Assembly: GCA_018842655.1 (NCBI GenBank)
Contig: JAGTWN010000004.1
Coordinates: 2,728,001-2,792,000 of the forward strand
Direction: 5' to 3'
DNA from: Candidatus Pantoea haifensis
GTDB taxonomy: Bacteria; Pseudomonadota; Gammaproteobacteria; Enterobacterales; Enterobacteriaceae
DNA length: 64,000 bases
This document shows, one piece after another, positions 30,311 to 39,359 of the stretch. A model generated the notes under the pieces. The model was not told the origin of the DNA and ran no database searches. It was given only the letters and a program-made list of their open reading frames with translations. A program made the position numbers and the translations under genes. Each line of letters begins with the position of its first letter. Position 1 is the first letter of the stretch.

Positions 30311-31125
30311 TTAACTGCGCGGATAGTTATCACTGTTTATCCAGGCGTGATCTTTCTCCCAGGTAAATTTCCACAGCCGTACCGGTCCTGCCATGACATT
30401 CAGGTAATAGTTGTTATAACCGGCGATAGTCGCCACCGGATGATAACCGCGCGGCACAGTGACGACATCGCGGTTATAGGGTGCCATACATTCATCCAGT
30501 GAACGATCGTCGGTGTAAACGCGCTGCATGGCGAAACCCGGTTCTGGATCAAAACGGTGATAATAAGTCTCTTCCAGACAGGTTTCGTTTTCGCTGTTTT
30601 CCTGATCGTGCTTGTGGCTCGGATAAGAACTGGTATCGCCCTCATCGGTATAAACTTCCACTACCAGCAGGCTGTCCGCTGGCTTATCATCCGGCAGGAT
30701 GTTATGCACCAGGCGCTTGTTTCGGCCTTTGCCACGCTGCTCAACGCCCACATCATCAGGCGAAATCAGGCGTGCCGGTAAATTGCCCTGACCCGGTGCA
30801 TTACAGACTGCCAGCTCAAGATCGCTGTCAGCGCGCACTTCCACTTCGTCATTGTGCGGCACATACACCGAATAAGGCGGAATGCGTTCGAAAGGTGACA
30901 TACGTTTGCCGATGCCAGGAAAATCAGCATGGCGCGTTTTCACCGATGCCAGCCCTGCGACTAACACCAGACAAAGCTCTTTATCGCCGCTGGTAAGACG
31001 CAGGGTTTCTCCTTTTTCAGCAGGTAAGCATCGAAGCCGACATAACGCCAGCCCGCGCTTTCCGGAGTGACATGCTGAATGCGGCCCTGGCTATCTGGCT
31101 GTTGCGCTTTCGAAAGTAAAGACAT
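30311..31125 (-). CDS. iolB: 5-Deoxy-glucuronate isomerase IolB (one-base frameshift)
   Basis: Isomerises 5-deoxy-glucuronate to 2-deoxy-5-keto-gluconate. The start at 31125 (MSLLSKAQQPDSQGRIQHVTPESAGWRYVGFDAYLL) has AGGAGG upstream. The frame is joined to the rest (LVAGLASVKTRHADFPGIGKRMSPFE) by adding one base in the T-run at 31013-31017; the repaired product is 271 residues, the family length. The bicupin metal-binding segment SYPSHKHDQENSENETCLEETYYHRF is intact. Co-directional with iolA, 13 bp after it. Confidence 0.93.
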
Positions 31126-31138
31126 CCCAATCCTCCTG

Positions 31139-32643
31139 TTAGCCCAGCGTTGGCATACTGAATTCTGACACGGTTTGCTGACCGCTCGGCCAGCGTGCTG
31201 TGGCGGTTTTCATTCGGGTATAGAAACGCACGCCGTCCGGGCCATGCACATTGAGCGCACCGAATACTGAGCGTTTCCAGCCACCAAAGCTGTGAAAAGC
31301 CATAGGAACCGGAACCGGTACGTTGACACCGACCATGCCCGCTTCAACATCCTGTACGAATTCACGCGCGGTGTGGCCGTTGCTGGTAAAAATGGCGCTG
31401 CCATTGCCAAATTCGTGGCTGTTTACCAGTTTTAACGCCGTTTCATAGTCTGGCGCACGCATGATGCTCAGGACCGGTCCAAAAATTTCTTCACGCCAGA
31501 TCACCATGTCAGAGGTGACATGATCGAACAAGGTGCCGCCGACATAATAGCCTTCCGCATGATCTGCGACCTGATAGTTACGTCCATCTACCACCAGCTT
31601 CGCACCTTCCTGCTCACCTTTATCGATGTAGCCAAGCACTTTTTCTGATGCGCCGCCGAAACCACAGGGCCCATCTCATTCTCTTCTGCACCTTTATTGA
31701 TGCCAGGCCCCACGCGCAGGGCTTTGACCAGCGGTGTCAGGCTGGCGATCAATTTGTCTGCGGTGTCATCACCAACAGCAACCACTACCGGTAATGCCAT
31801 GCAGCGTTCACCTGCCGAACCAAACGCACCGCCCATAATGGCGTTAACGGTGGCTTCCAGATCGGCATCGGGCATAACAATGGCGTGGTTTTTCGCTGCG
31901 CCAAACGCCTGAACACGTTTACCGTGAGCACTGGCCGTTTTATAAATATGCTCTGCCACACCGGAAGAGCCGACGAAACTCACGGCGGCGATACGCGGAT
32001 CTTTATACAGCTGCTCAGCATCTTCATTTGAACTGTGAACCACGTTAAATACGCCATCAGGCAAACCCGCTTCGGTTAACAGTTCAGCCATACGCACTGT
32101 CGCTGACGGATCCAGCGCAGGTGGCTTCAGAACAAAAGTGTTACCGCACGCCAGGGCAATGGGGAACATCCACAACGGCACCATCGCCGGGAAGTTAAAC
32201 GGCGTGATGCCTGCAACAACGCCAACCGGCTGCATCAGCGAAAAGCTGTCTACGCCAGTTCCGACATTCGGCGAATATTCCCCTTTAATCAGATGCGGAA
32301 TACCGCACGCAAACTCAATGACTTCGATGCCGCGCGTCAGTTCACCCAGCGCATCAGACCAGACTTTGCCGTGTTCAGAAACAATCAAGGCCGCCAGTTC
32401 ATCACGGTGCTGTTCCATCAACGCTTTGAAATTAAACAGCACGCGGGCACGGCGTAATGGAGAGGTTTTGGACCATGCCGGAAACGCATTGTGTGCCACT
32501 TCAATCGCCTGGGCGACTTCATCAGCGGTACTTTGCGTCAGTTCGCGTACCACTTTGCCGGTTGCTGGATCATAAACAGGAATGGTTTCGTTGCTGGCGC
32601 TGTGGGTGATTTTACCGCCAATAAAGTTTCCTACGATATTCAT
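31139..32643 (-). CDS. iolA: Methylmalonate/malonate-semialdehyde dehydrogenase (acylating) IolA (one-base frameshift)
   Basis: Final step of the pathway: malonic semialdehyde to acetyl-CoA and CO2 with NAD and CoA. The start at 32643 (MNIVGNFIGGKITHSASNETIPVYDPATG) has AGAGG upstream. The active-site cysteine lies in FGSAGERCMALPV near residue 285. Adding one base in the T-run at 31640-31644 joins AAHQKKVLGYIDKGEQEGAKLV and yields 501 residues. Same family as mmsA; the iol context favours iolA. Confidence 0.93.
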
Positions 32644-33068
32644 GTTGTTGCCTCTTTGAAGGTTCACGTTCCCTGCAGACTGAGTGTGCTAAGCGTCACG
32701 TTGCCTGACCAGGCAAAGCCAAAAGCGTGATATGAAGCTATTACAGTGGAATAAATTTTTCAAATACTTCTTTTTGGAAAATTTTTTTTAGCGGCACAGA
32801 TCGCATTTTTTCTTCTGGCTGAAGAGATCACTGTTTAAGCGCCCGATTACCTGTGAAAAGGGGTGCTTAAGCCCGGCAATCTGTCAGAACGGTGACGCTT
32901 CCTTCTTGCTATTTGAACGTTGAAAGCCCATCGCAAAAGTGATTCGCGAACCGAAATATGAAATTATTGCGAAGCAGATCTAATAATTAACGTTTCATTA
33001 TTTCCTGACAATGAAATAAATGTTTTCTTTAATTCCATCTAACCCCTCTCTATAACAGGAGCCATAGC
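32644..33068. promoter_or_regulatory. Divergent iolA/iolI control region
   Basis: 425 bp, AT-rich. It contains ATGAAAT at 32958-32964 and an inverted pair TTTCATT (32993-32999) and AATGAAA (33010-33016) about 55 bp before the iolI start. These match the word seen in the other iol control regions. A T-rich stretch near 32755-32790 could hold the iolA promoter, but no clear -35/-10 pair was assigned. Confidence 0.45.
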
Positions 33069-33884
33069 ATGGCCATCGATCCCACTCGTTTCTGTATTAA
33101 TCGCAAAATTGCCCCAGGCCTCTCGCTGGAAGCTTTCTTCCGGCTGGTACAACGGCTGGGACTGAGCAAAGTAGAACTGCGTAATGACATGCCGAGCGGC
33201 AAGGTGACAGACGATCTCTCCCACGCGCAGCTGCGTGCATTAACAGAAAAATATGATATTGAGATCGTTACCATCAATGCGCTCTATCCGTTCAATCGCG
33301 CTGATGAAGAACTGCTGGCGAAAGCGGAAGCGTTGTTAGCAGAGGCGCAAGGCATCGGGGCCAAAGCACTGGTGATGTGCCCGCTCAATGAAGGTGTGGC
33401 GATTTCGCCGGAGCAGACGCTGGAAGCGATGCAAAAACTGGCACCGCGCTTTGCGCACTACGGCATACAGGGGCTGGTTGAGCCACTGGGTTTTCCGGTG
33501 AGTTCGCTGCGATCGGCAGTGCAGGCACAGCGATTAATCCGTGATGCGCAGGTGCCCTTTAAGCTGGTACTGGATACCTTTCATCATCATCTGTATGAAA
33601 ATGCTGAACAGGCGTTTCAGGCAGAGATTGATGTTAATCAGATCGGCCTGGTACACCTTTCAGGTGTAGAAGATACGCGCCCGACGGCTGAATTAACCGA
33701 TGAAGAACGCATTATGCTGAGCGACAGTGATGTGCTGAATAGCGTGGCGCAGGTGAAACGACTGGAGATGCTGGGCTATAAGGGAACTTACGCCTTTGAG
33801 CCTTTCTCGTCGGAACTCAATAACTGGACACCCACAGAAATCGAGCGTCAGATCCGTCACAGCATCGCACTGCTGCAAGCCTAA
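33069..33884 (+). CDS. iolI: Inosose isomerase IolI-like TIM-barrel protein
   Basis: 271 residues of the AP-endonuclease-2/sugar-phosphate isomerase TIM-barrel family. Segments matching Bacillus IolI include IVTINALYPFN, LVLDTFHHHLYENAE and GLVHLSGVEDTRPTAELTDEERIML, then GYKGTYAFEPFSSE. IolI interconverts inosose isomers so that D-chiro-inositol can enter the pathway. It is transcribed alone, divergent from iolA, and marks the right end of the island. Confidence 0.85.
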   Translation: MAIDPTRFCINRKIAPGLSLEAFFRLVQRLGLSKVELRNDMPSGKVTDDLSHAQLRALTEKYDIEIVTINALYPFNRADEELLAKAEALLAEAQGIGAKALVMCPLNEGVAISPEQTLEAMQKLAPRFAHYGIQGLVEPLGFPVSSLRSAVQAQRLIRDAQVPFKLVLDTFHHHLYENAEQAFQAEIDVNQIGLVHLSGVEDTRPTAELTDEERIMLSDSDVLNSVAQVKRLEMLGYKGTYAFEPFSSELNNWTPTEIERQIRHSIALLQA

Positions 33885-33954
33885 TCCTCTGCGCGGAGCA
33901 AAGCCGGTGCTCCGCGTGACCTTACCCTTATCTGTGTCTCGTGACACATTTTTT

Positions 33955-33979
33955 GGCCTCGGTCGGAGGCCGCTTTTTT
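33955..33979. terminator. Bidirectional terminator between iolI and yhhS
   Basis: GGCCTC, loop GGTCG, GAGGCC, preceded by TTTTTT (A-run for the minus strand) and followed by GCTTTTTT. A second stem GCGGAGCA/TGCTCCGC lies just after the iolI stop (33893-33918). Confidence 0.85.
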
Positions 33980-35198
33980 ACCCTTCTTTGATCTCTGCAA
34001 CAGGCTCATCGGGCTGACGACGAATCATGCGCAGCGTACAAAACAGGGCGAAACAGACCAGCAGTGCCGTCAGCAGATAAACCAGCGGGATCCCGGCATA
34101 ACTCATGATAAATCCGGCAATCGGCCCGGTAATACCCAGTGACAAATCCATGAATGCCGTATAGGTTGCCAGCGCACTGCCCTGGTTTTGCTGCGGTACC
34201 ACTTTTACCGCGACGACGCCGATTGCCGGAAAGACCAAAGAAAAACCTGCGCCGGTCAGGAAAGCCCCCGCTTTCGCCATCCACGGATCGAAGGCACCCG
34301 CGACCAGAAACAGGCCCACTGCTTCTACGGCCAGGCAAACGCTGGCGACCCGCAAGCCGCCATGGCGATTGATCGCATTGGGAAACAACAGGCGTGCGCC
34401 AACAAACGCGGCGCTGAACATCGTCAATGCGAAGGCTGCACCGTCCCAGCCTTTAGCCTGATAAAACAGCGTAATAAAGGTGGCGATGACGCCAAACCCT
34501 GCCGAGCCCATCGCCAGGATCAGTCCAAAGCCGGAAATTTTACCCAACACCGCCCGGAAAGGCAGCGGTCTGGCTTTGCTGCCTGTCACGGCCGGACGTG
34601 GCAGCGCCAGGCCAATGGCGGCCAGACAGATAATCACGATGATTAGCGATAACCACAGCAACCCACCCATACGGAAAATCACCACGCCAAGCGGCGCGCC
34701 TATCGCCATGGCGCCGTAGGTTACGATGCCGTTCCAGGAGATAACCCGGCCAATATGCAAAGAGCCGACGCGCGCCACGCCCCACAGTGACGTACCGGTT
34801 CCGGCGAAGCTCTGACCAATGCCAAGAATTAAACGTCCCACACACAGCAGCGCCAGACTCAATGTTGGCGTGCTGAGCGTCAGTGCCGCCAGCAAGATGC
34901 ATAATCCGCTAATCAGACAGCCCACCAGGCCAAACACCACCACTTTTTTCGGCCCCCACAGATCAGCATAGCGTCCGGCATGGGGGCGGCTCAGCAGTGT
35001 GGCGAGATATTGCAGGCTGATCACTAAACCGGCCCAAAAGGCGCTGTAACCCAACGTGTCATGGACGAAACCGGGTAACACTGCCAGCGGCAAACCAATG
35101 GTGAGATAGCTGGCAAAGTTGTACATCACAATGGAAAGGATCAGGAGGGTAATCTGAAAACTACGTGGTGCAGATCCCGTTGCAGGCTGGTCTGGCAT
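33978..35198 (-). CDS. yhhS: Major facilitator superfamily transporter YhhS
   Basis: A 406-residue, 12-helix MFS protein matching E. coli YhhS (SIVMYNFASYLTIGLPLAVLPGFVHDTLGYSAFWAGLVISLQYLATLLSRPHAGRYAD; FDLSLGITGP region). E. coli YhhS has been linked to arabinose export and glyphosate tolerance; the natural substrate is uncertain. In E. coli it follows dcrB directly. It is a core gene and not likely to be the inositol importer. Confidence 0.92.
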   Translation of the reverse strand: MPDQPATGSAPRSFQITLLILSIVMYNFASYLTIGLPLAVLPGFVHDTLGYSAFWAGLVISLQYLATLLSRPHAGRYADLWGPKKVVVFGLVGCLISGLCILLAALTLSTPTLSLALLCVGRLILGIGQSFAGTGTSLWGVARVGSLHIGRVISWNGIVTYGAMAIGAPLGVVIFRMGGLLWLSLIIVIICLAAIGLALPRPAVTGSKARPLPFRAVLGKISGFGLILAMGSAGFGVIATFITLFYQAKGWDGAAFALTMFSAAFVGARLLFPNAINRHGGLRVASVCLAVEAVGLFLVAGAFDPWMAKAGAFLTGAGFSLVFPAIGVVAVKVVPQQNQGSALATYTAFMDLSLGITGPIAGFIMSYAGIPLVYLLTALLVCFALFCTLRMIRRQPDEPVAEIKEG

Positions 35199-35392
35199 GA
35201 GTAATTGCGCTCGTGTTTGACTAAATTTTTATGCTTGAGTATTCACTATACGCCTTTTCACCCGGCGCGCATCATAACGCCTGCTAATGATGCCTGGCTG
35301 TTTATCTTTCCACCACGCCCCCTGCCGGGATGCGCCTCCACTAAACTCTAAAGAAAATAAGAGTTTGCTGGCACGCCTGAATTCAGGTTCGT

Positions 35393-35548
35393 GTGCTCAG
35401 CGCCAGTCTGGCTGTCAGAGGTGAGCGATACGCTGGCAGCCTTTTCTACAGCATCGGGCTGGCACTGGCAGCTGCTCTCTTTGCCAGCGTGCTCGTTTTT
35501 TTACTGCGTAATACGTGGCGAAAGGCAAAAGAGGATCATGGGGGCTGA
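35393..35548 (+). CDS. Possible 51-residue single-helix membrane protein or transporter remnant
   Basis: A GTG at 35393 opens a 51-codon frame ending at 35548. It reads VLSASLAVRGERYAGSLFYSIGLALAAALFASVLVFLLRN then a basic-acidic tail TWRKAKEDHGG. It resembles the last helix and tail of a larger transporter, and an in-frame stop precedes it, so it may be a remnant. The ribosome-binding site is weak (AGG). A 12-bp palindrome CCTGAATTCAGG (35376-35387) lies just upstream. Confidence 0.35.
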   Translation: MLSASLAVRGERYAGSLFYSIGLALAAALFASVLVFLLRNTWRKAKEDHGG

Positions 35549-35649
35549 TACATCGCCGTACCGATCTTGTCGTTTCTCTGATAAATCAGGCCGTTAATTT
35601 TGCTTCAGCTACACTTTCTTCAGCCAATTTGATTATCAGGAGAGGGAAT

Positions 35650-36705
35650 GTGAGTGAATTACAGCAGGAAAAAATTGGACAAAATATACTGATCAAACTG
35701 GCGATGCTGGTCATCATCCTCGCTGGCGTGCGGGCTGCTTCTGAAATTTTAGTGCCTTTTTTACTCTCCGCTTTTTTGGCAATCGTGCTTAATCCGCTGG
35801 TAAGCCTGTTGATGAAGCGCGGATTTCGTCGTGGGTTAGCCATTACGCTGGTGATCACGGTGATCTTCTTTGTGATGTTACTGCTGATAGCCGTGCTTGC
35901 CAGCTCAGTCAGCGAGTTCTCCGATCTTTATCCGCAGATACGTGCCACCATGGAACAAAGAATGGTGGTGGTTCAACAGCTGGCGGCGCAGTTTCATCTG
36001 AATGTTTCCACCACAACATTAGTTGAGCGATTTGATCCCAACGCAATCATGAATGTGGCCACCCTGGTGCTCACTCAGTTCTCAGGCATGATGACTAACA
36101 TCTTTCTTTTGATACTGACGGTGGTATTCATGCTGTTTGAAGTGCATCACCTGCCTTACAAAATGCGTAATTCGCTGGTGAATCCCAAGATTCGCATTGC
36201 AGGTTTGCACAAGGCGTTAAAAGGGGTGACGCACTATCTGGCCCTGAAAACCGTAGTGAGTTTAATCACGGGCGCGTCAGTCTGGTTAAGCCTGTTGCTG
36301 CTGGACGTTAAGTTTGCGCTGCTGTGGGGCGTGGTGGCATTTATTCTCAACTTTATTCCTAACATCGGGCCGATTATTGCTGGTATCCCACCCGTTATTC
36401 AGGCGTTATTACTTAACACGGTGTTCGATGCCTTTATGGTAGCCGCACTGTTCGCGGCAATTCATATGGTATTTGGCAATATGCTGGAGCCACGGTTAAT
36501 GGGACGCGGCCTGGGTTTATCCACGCTGGTGGTGTTTTTATCATTAATCTTTTGGGGCTGGCTGCTGGGACCAGTGGGGATGCTGCTCTCAGTACCGCTA
36601 ACCAGCATTACTAAAATTCTGATGGAAACCACGCCAGGCGGCAGTCGTCTGGCGATTATGCTTGGCACCGGACGGCCTAAGCGCGTTAAAGGATTAACCA
36701 AGTAA
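35650..36705 (+). CDS. yhhT: AI-2E family transporter YhhT
   Basis: 351-residue membrane protein of the AI-2E transporter (PerM/TqsA) family, matching E. coli YhhT (ILIKLAMLVIILAGVRAASEILVPFLLSAFLAIVLNPLV; FLSLIFWGWLLGPVGMLLSVPLTSITKILMETTPGGSRLA). The start is GTG at 35650 with AGGAGAGGG 4 bases upstream. The longer open frame from 35515 adds 45 residues not seen in homologues. Its 3' end overlaps the convergent GntR gene by 12 bp. acpT, next in E. coli, is absent. Confidence 0.9.
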   Translation: MSELQQEKIGQNILIKLAMLVIILAGVRAASEILVPFLLSAFLAIVLNPLVSLLMKRGFRRGLAITLVITVIFFVMLLLIAVLASSVSEFSDLYPQIRATMEQRMVVVQQLAAQFHLNVSTTTLVERFDPNAIMNVATLVLTQFSGMMTNIFLLILTVVFMLFEVHHLPYKMRNSLVNPKIRIAGLHKALKGVTHYLALKTVVSLITGASVWLSLLLLDVKFALLWGVVAFILNFIPNIGPIIAGIPPVIQALLLNTVFDAFMVAALFAAIHMVFGNMLEPRLMGRGLGLSTLVVFLSLIFWGWLLGPVGMLLSVPLTSITKILMETTPGGSRLAIMLGTGRPKRVKGLTK

Positions 36706-37373
36706 GCGTTGCTGCACGTGTCGCAAATGATCTTCCATTGCGGTACGTGCAGCGGCTTCATCCCTGACACAATCGCCTCAGCAATACGCTGATGATCACT
36801 GTTCATCTCGTGAGCAAAAGCATTGTCAGCATAGTGGCGCTCAAGCCGTCTGAAGTGTGGACTGTTACGCTTGTTCCACAAATATTCCATCATATCGCGC
36901 AGCAGGTCATTGCCGCTCATCTCGCTGATCAGTAAGTGGAAACGTTTATCCTGCTCAAGAAACGCGGCATCATTCTCACTGAACTGCTGTAACGCGATGG
37001 TTAATGCCTGTAAATCGGCGCGCTGCTGTGCAGTGCCGTTACGTGCGGCAAAGGCAGCCAGCATGCCCTCAAAAGCCTCACGCGCCTGAAGCAAATCCTG
37101 CAGGCTAAAGCTTTCCACCGCTTTGTCGGTGCTTTGCGGTAGCAACTGCGCCACGTAAACACCGTTGCCGGTACGGATATCGACCCAGCCGGTCATTTCG
37201 AGTGCAATTAATGCTTCACGTACCGAAGAGCGGCTCACGCCGAGCTGTTTCGCCAGTTCACGCTCGGGTGGTAATAGCCCGCCAGGAACAAAATCCCCTT
37301 CTTTGATGCCGTCCATAATCGCATTAGCAATCTGACGATAGAGACGTTCCGTTTTGAGTACGGTTAGCGCCAT
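36694..37373 (-). CDS. GntR/FadR-family regulator, likely of hexuronate genes (one-base frameshift)
   Basis: An N-terminal winged helix (RLYRQIANAIMDGIKEGDFVPGGLLPPERELAKQLGVSRSSVREALIALEMTGWVDIRTGNGVYV) is followed by an FCD effector domain. As read, the frame runs into yhhT. Adding one base in the C-run at 36762-36764 gives SGDEAAARTAMEDHLRHVQQRLLG and a stop at 36694-36696, 226 residues in all. It is divergent from uxuA and ExuR/UxuR-like, so control of uxuA is likely. The shared promoter region holds an inverted pair TTGGTCCA/TGGGCCAA (37476-37504). Confidence 0.85.
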
Positions 37374-37522
37374 CCTGTTCTCCTTGTCGCAAGCGGGTAG
37401 ACGAAGTGCCGCAGCGATCACATTTTTTCATGCTGCGATCCCGATCACGGCCTTTACTGGGTCACTATCATACTCTTGGTCCAGCGGCCTGACCACTGGG
37501 CCAAATCACATAAGGAGTGAAA

Positions 37523-38707
37523 ATGGAACACACTTGGCGTTGGTATGGCCCGAACGATCCGGTTTCGCTGGATGATGCGCGTCAGGCAGGCGCAACGGGC
37601 ATCGTCACGGCGTTGCATCATATTGCAAATGGCGACGTCTGGCCGGTGGAAGAGATCAAAGCGCGTCAGGCATTGCTGGCGGAAAAAGGATTAGTCTGGT
37701 CGGTGGTGGAAAGCATCCCGGTGCATGAGTCCATTAAAACGCAGCGTGGCGATTATCAACGCTATATCGCTAACTATCAGCAATCGATTCGCAATCTGGC
37801 GAGCTGCGGCATCGATACGGTGTGCTACAACTTTATGCCGGTTCTCGACTGGACGCGCACCGATCTGGCCTGGGAATTACCGAATGGCGCAAAAGCATTA
37901 CGCTTTGATGCGGATGCCTTCGCCGCGTTTGAACTGCATATTTTGCAACGTCCCGGCGCTGAGAAAGATTACAGCGCAGCGGAACAAGAGACAGCCAGCC
38001 GCTACTTTGCGGCGATGAGCGATGATGAAAAAGCGACGCTGGTACGCAATATCATTGCAGGTTTACCCGGTGCAGAAGAAGGCTACACGCTGGAACAATT
38101 CCGGTCACAGCTAGCGCAGTACAACGGTATCGACAAGGCCAGACTGCGTGAACACATGGCGACTTTTTTACGGGCTATCGTGCCGGTGGCGGAAGAAACA
38201 GGCATTAAGCTGGCGGTTCATCCTGATGATCCACCACGTCCAATCCTCGGCCTGCCGCGCATTATTTCTACTCAGGAAGATATGCAGTGGCTCAAAGAGA
38301 CGGTGGATAGCCTGCACAACGGCTTCTGCTTCTGTACCGGTTCATACGGTGTACGCGCCGATAATGCCCTGGTTGAAATGGCCAAAACCTATGCCGATCG
38401 CATTAACTTTATTCACCTGCGCGCCACCAAACGCGAAGATAACCCCAACAGTTTCCATGAGGCGGCGCACCTTACGGGCGATGTTGATATGGTCGGTGTG
38501 ATTAACGTGATTTTGGCCGAGGAGCAGCGTCGTCGTCAGGCGGGTAATCAACGTGCGATCCCTATGCGCCCCGACCACGGTCATCAGATGCTGGACGATT
38601 TGCACAAACGCACCAACCCAGGTTACTCAGCCATTGGCCGCCTGAAAGGTCTGGCGGAGTTGCGCGGCGTGGAAGTGGCGCTGCGGCAATGTTTTTTCCA
38701 GGATTGA
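37523..38707 (+). CDS. uxuA: Mannonate dehydratase UxuA
   Basis: Dehydrates D-mannonate to 2-keto-3-deoxy-gluconate in glucuronate catabolism. The start is ATG 37523 with AAGGAG 5 bases upstream; the product of 394 residues ([34 protein letters not shown]) equals the E. coli length. Conserved segments include [26 protein letters not shown] and [13 protein letters not shown]. No uxuB or uxaC is in the window; the partner genes must be elsewhere. Confidence 0.96.
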   Translation: MEHTWRWYGPNDPVSLDDARQAGATGIVTALHHIANGDVWPVEEIKARQALLAEKGLVWSVVESIPVHESIKTQRGDYQRYIANYQQSIRNLASCGIDTVCYNFMPVLDWTRTDLAWELPNGAKALRFDADAFAAFELHILQRPGAEKDYSAAEQETASRYFAAMSDDEKATLVRNIIAGLPGAEEGYTLEQFRSQLAQYNGIDKARLREHMATFLRAIVPVAEETGIKLAVHPDDPPRPILGLPRIISTQEDMQWLKETVDSLHNGFCFCTGSYGVRADNALVEMAKTYADRINFIHLRATKREDNPNSFHEAAHLTGDVDMVGVINVILAEEQRRRQAGNQRAIPMRPDHGHQMLDDLHKRTNPGYSAIGRLKGLAELRGVEVALRQCFFQD

Positions 38708-38718
38708 TTGTCACACCC

Positions 38719-38739
38719 AGCCCCGTTGCGGGGCTTTTC
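38719..38739 (+). terminator. Terminator after uxuA
   Basis: AGCCCC, loop GTTGC, GGGGCT followed by TTTCAC, 12 bp beyond the uxuA stop. Confidence 0.75.
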
Positions 38740-38743
38740 ACGT

Positions 38744-38971
38744 TTACTGCGCCGCACTCCATACCGAACGATCGGTCAGTGCCTCTACGTTGATCGCGTT
38801 CGGCGGCGTTTTTAACCCACTGAACAGGTCCGATCCCTTCTGTACCTTAGCGATCTCTTCCGGCATCACGGCCCGAATATCACCAGAACCTTCAATGATA
38901 TTGCCGTCAATATCAATCTTAACTAATGTTTCAGGACAGGCGTCATCCCACGCTTCCGTAAGCCTTAAGGC
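38744..38971 (-). pseudogene. C-terminal remnant of an unidentified protein
   Basis: A 75-codon frame with no start codon, preceded by an in-frame stop. It ends CPETLVKIDIDGNIIEGSGDIRAVMPEEIAKVQKG...NAINVEALTDRSVWSAAQ and a stop at 38744. Its composition looks like a genuine soluble protein tail. I cannot name the family. The 5' part is missing, so it is probably a deletion remnant. Confidence 0.5.
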
Positions 38972-39359
38972 TCATCGCCCGACACCCATCACGCAGAAGA
39001 GAGGTCAATATGCTCGGGGCAGCGTGGCTTTGCAGCTAAAACCTCAGTCTGAGCACGCTTTACCCGCGTTGGCCACTCGGCGCCGCTTACGCACTGTTGC
39101 AGGGAAGATGCAGCCAGGGCTGCCATACTTCTGTCCGATCCGTGTCACCGGGAATCTGTTTGCAATACATCCTGATACGACCTTTTTTGCGCGGTGAAAT
39201 GCCAAAAATTTGTCAATAAATGCAATGTCCGGTCGATAATTGACCTGACGCAGTTTTGAAAATAATCAAAACGCTACCCTGCACTGCTCGAGGACATGCT
39301 ATGCTGCGCTGTCACAATAGCACCTCCTCAAAACGGATAAACATTCAGAGGATTTTGCG
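38972..39359. other. Gene-free stretch between the remnant and the EAL gene
   Basis: No convincing coding frame; an open frame on the plus strand (38790-39197) is antisense to the remnant and has no family features. The last 100 bp probably hold the promoter of the EAL gene, but no -35/-10 pair is clear. Confidence 0.4.

Noticed and set aside
38790-39197. 135-codon plus-strand frame between uxuA and the EAL gene
   Set aside because: Opposite to a better protein-like remnant and lacks a ribosome-binding site and domain features.
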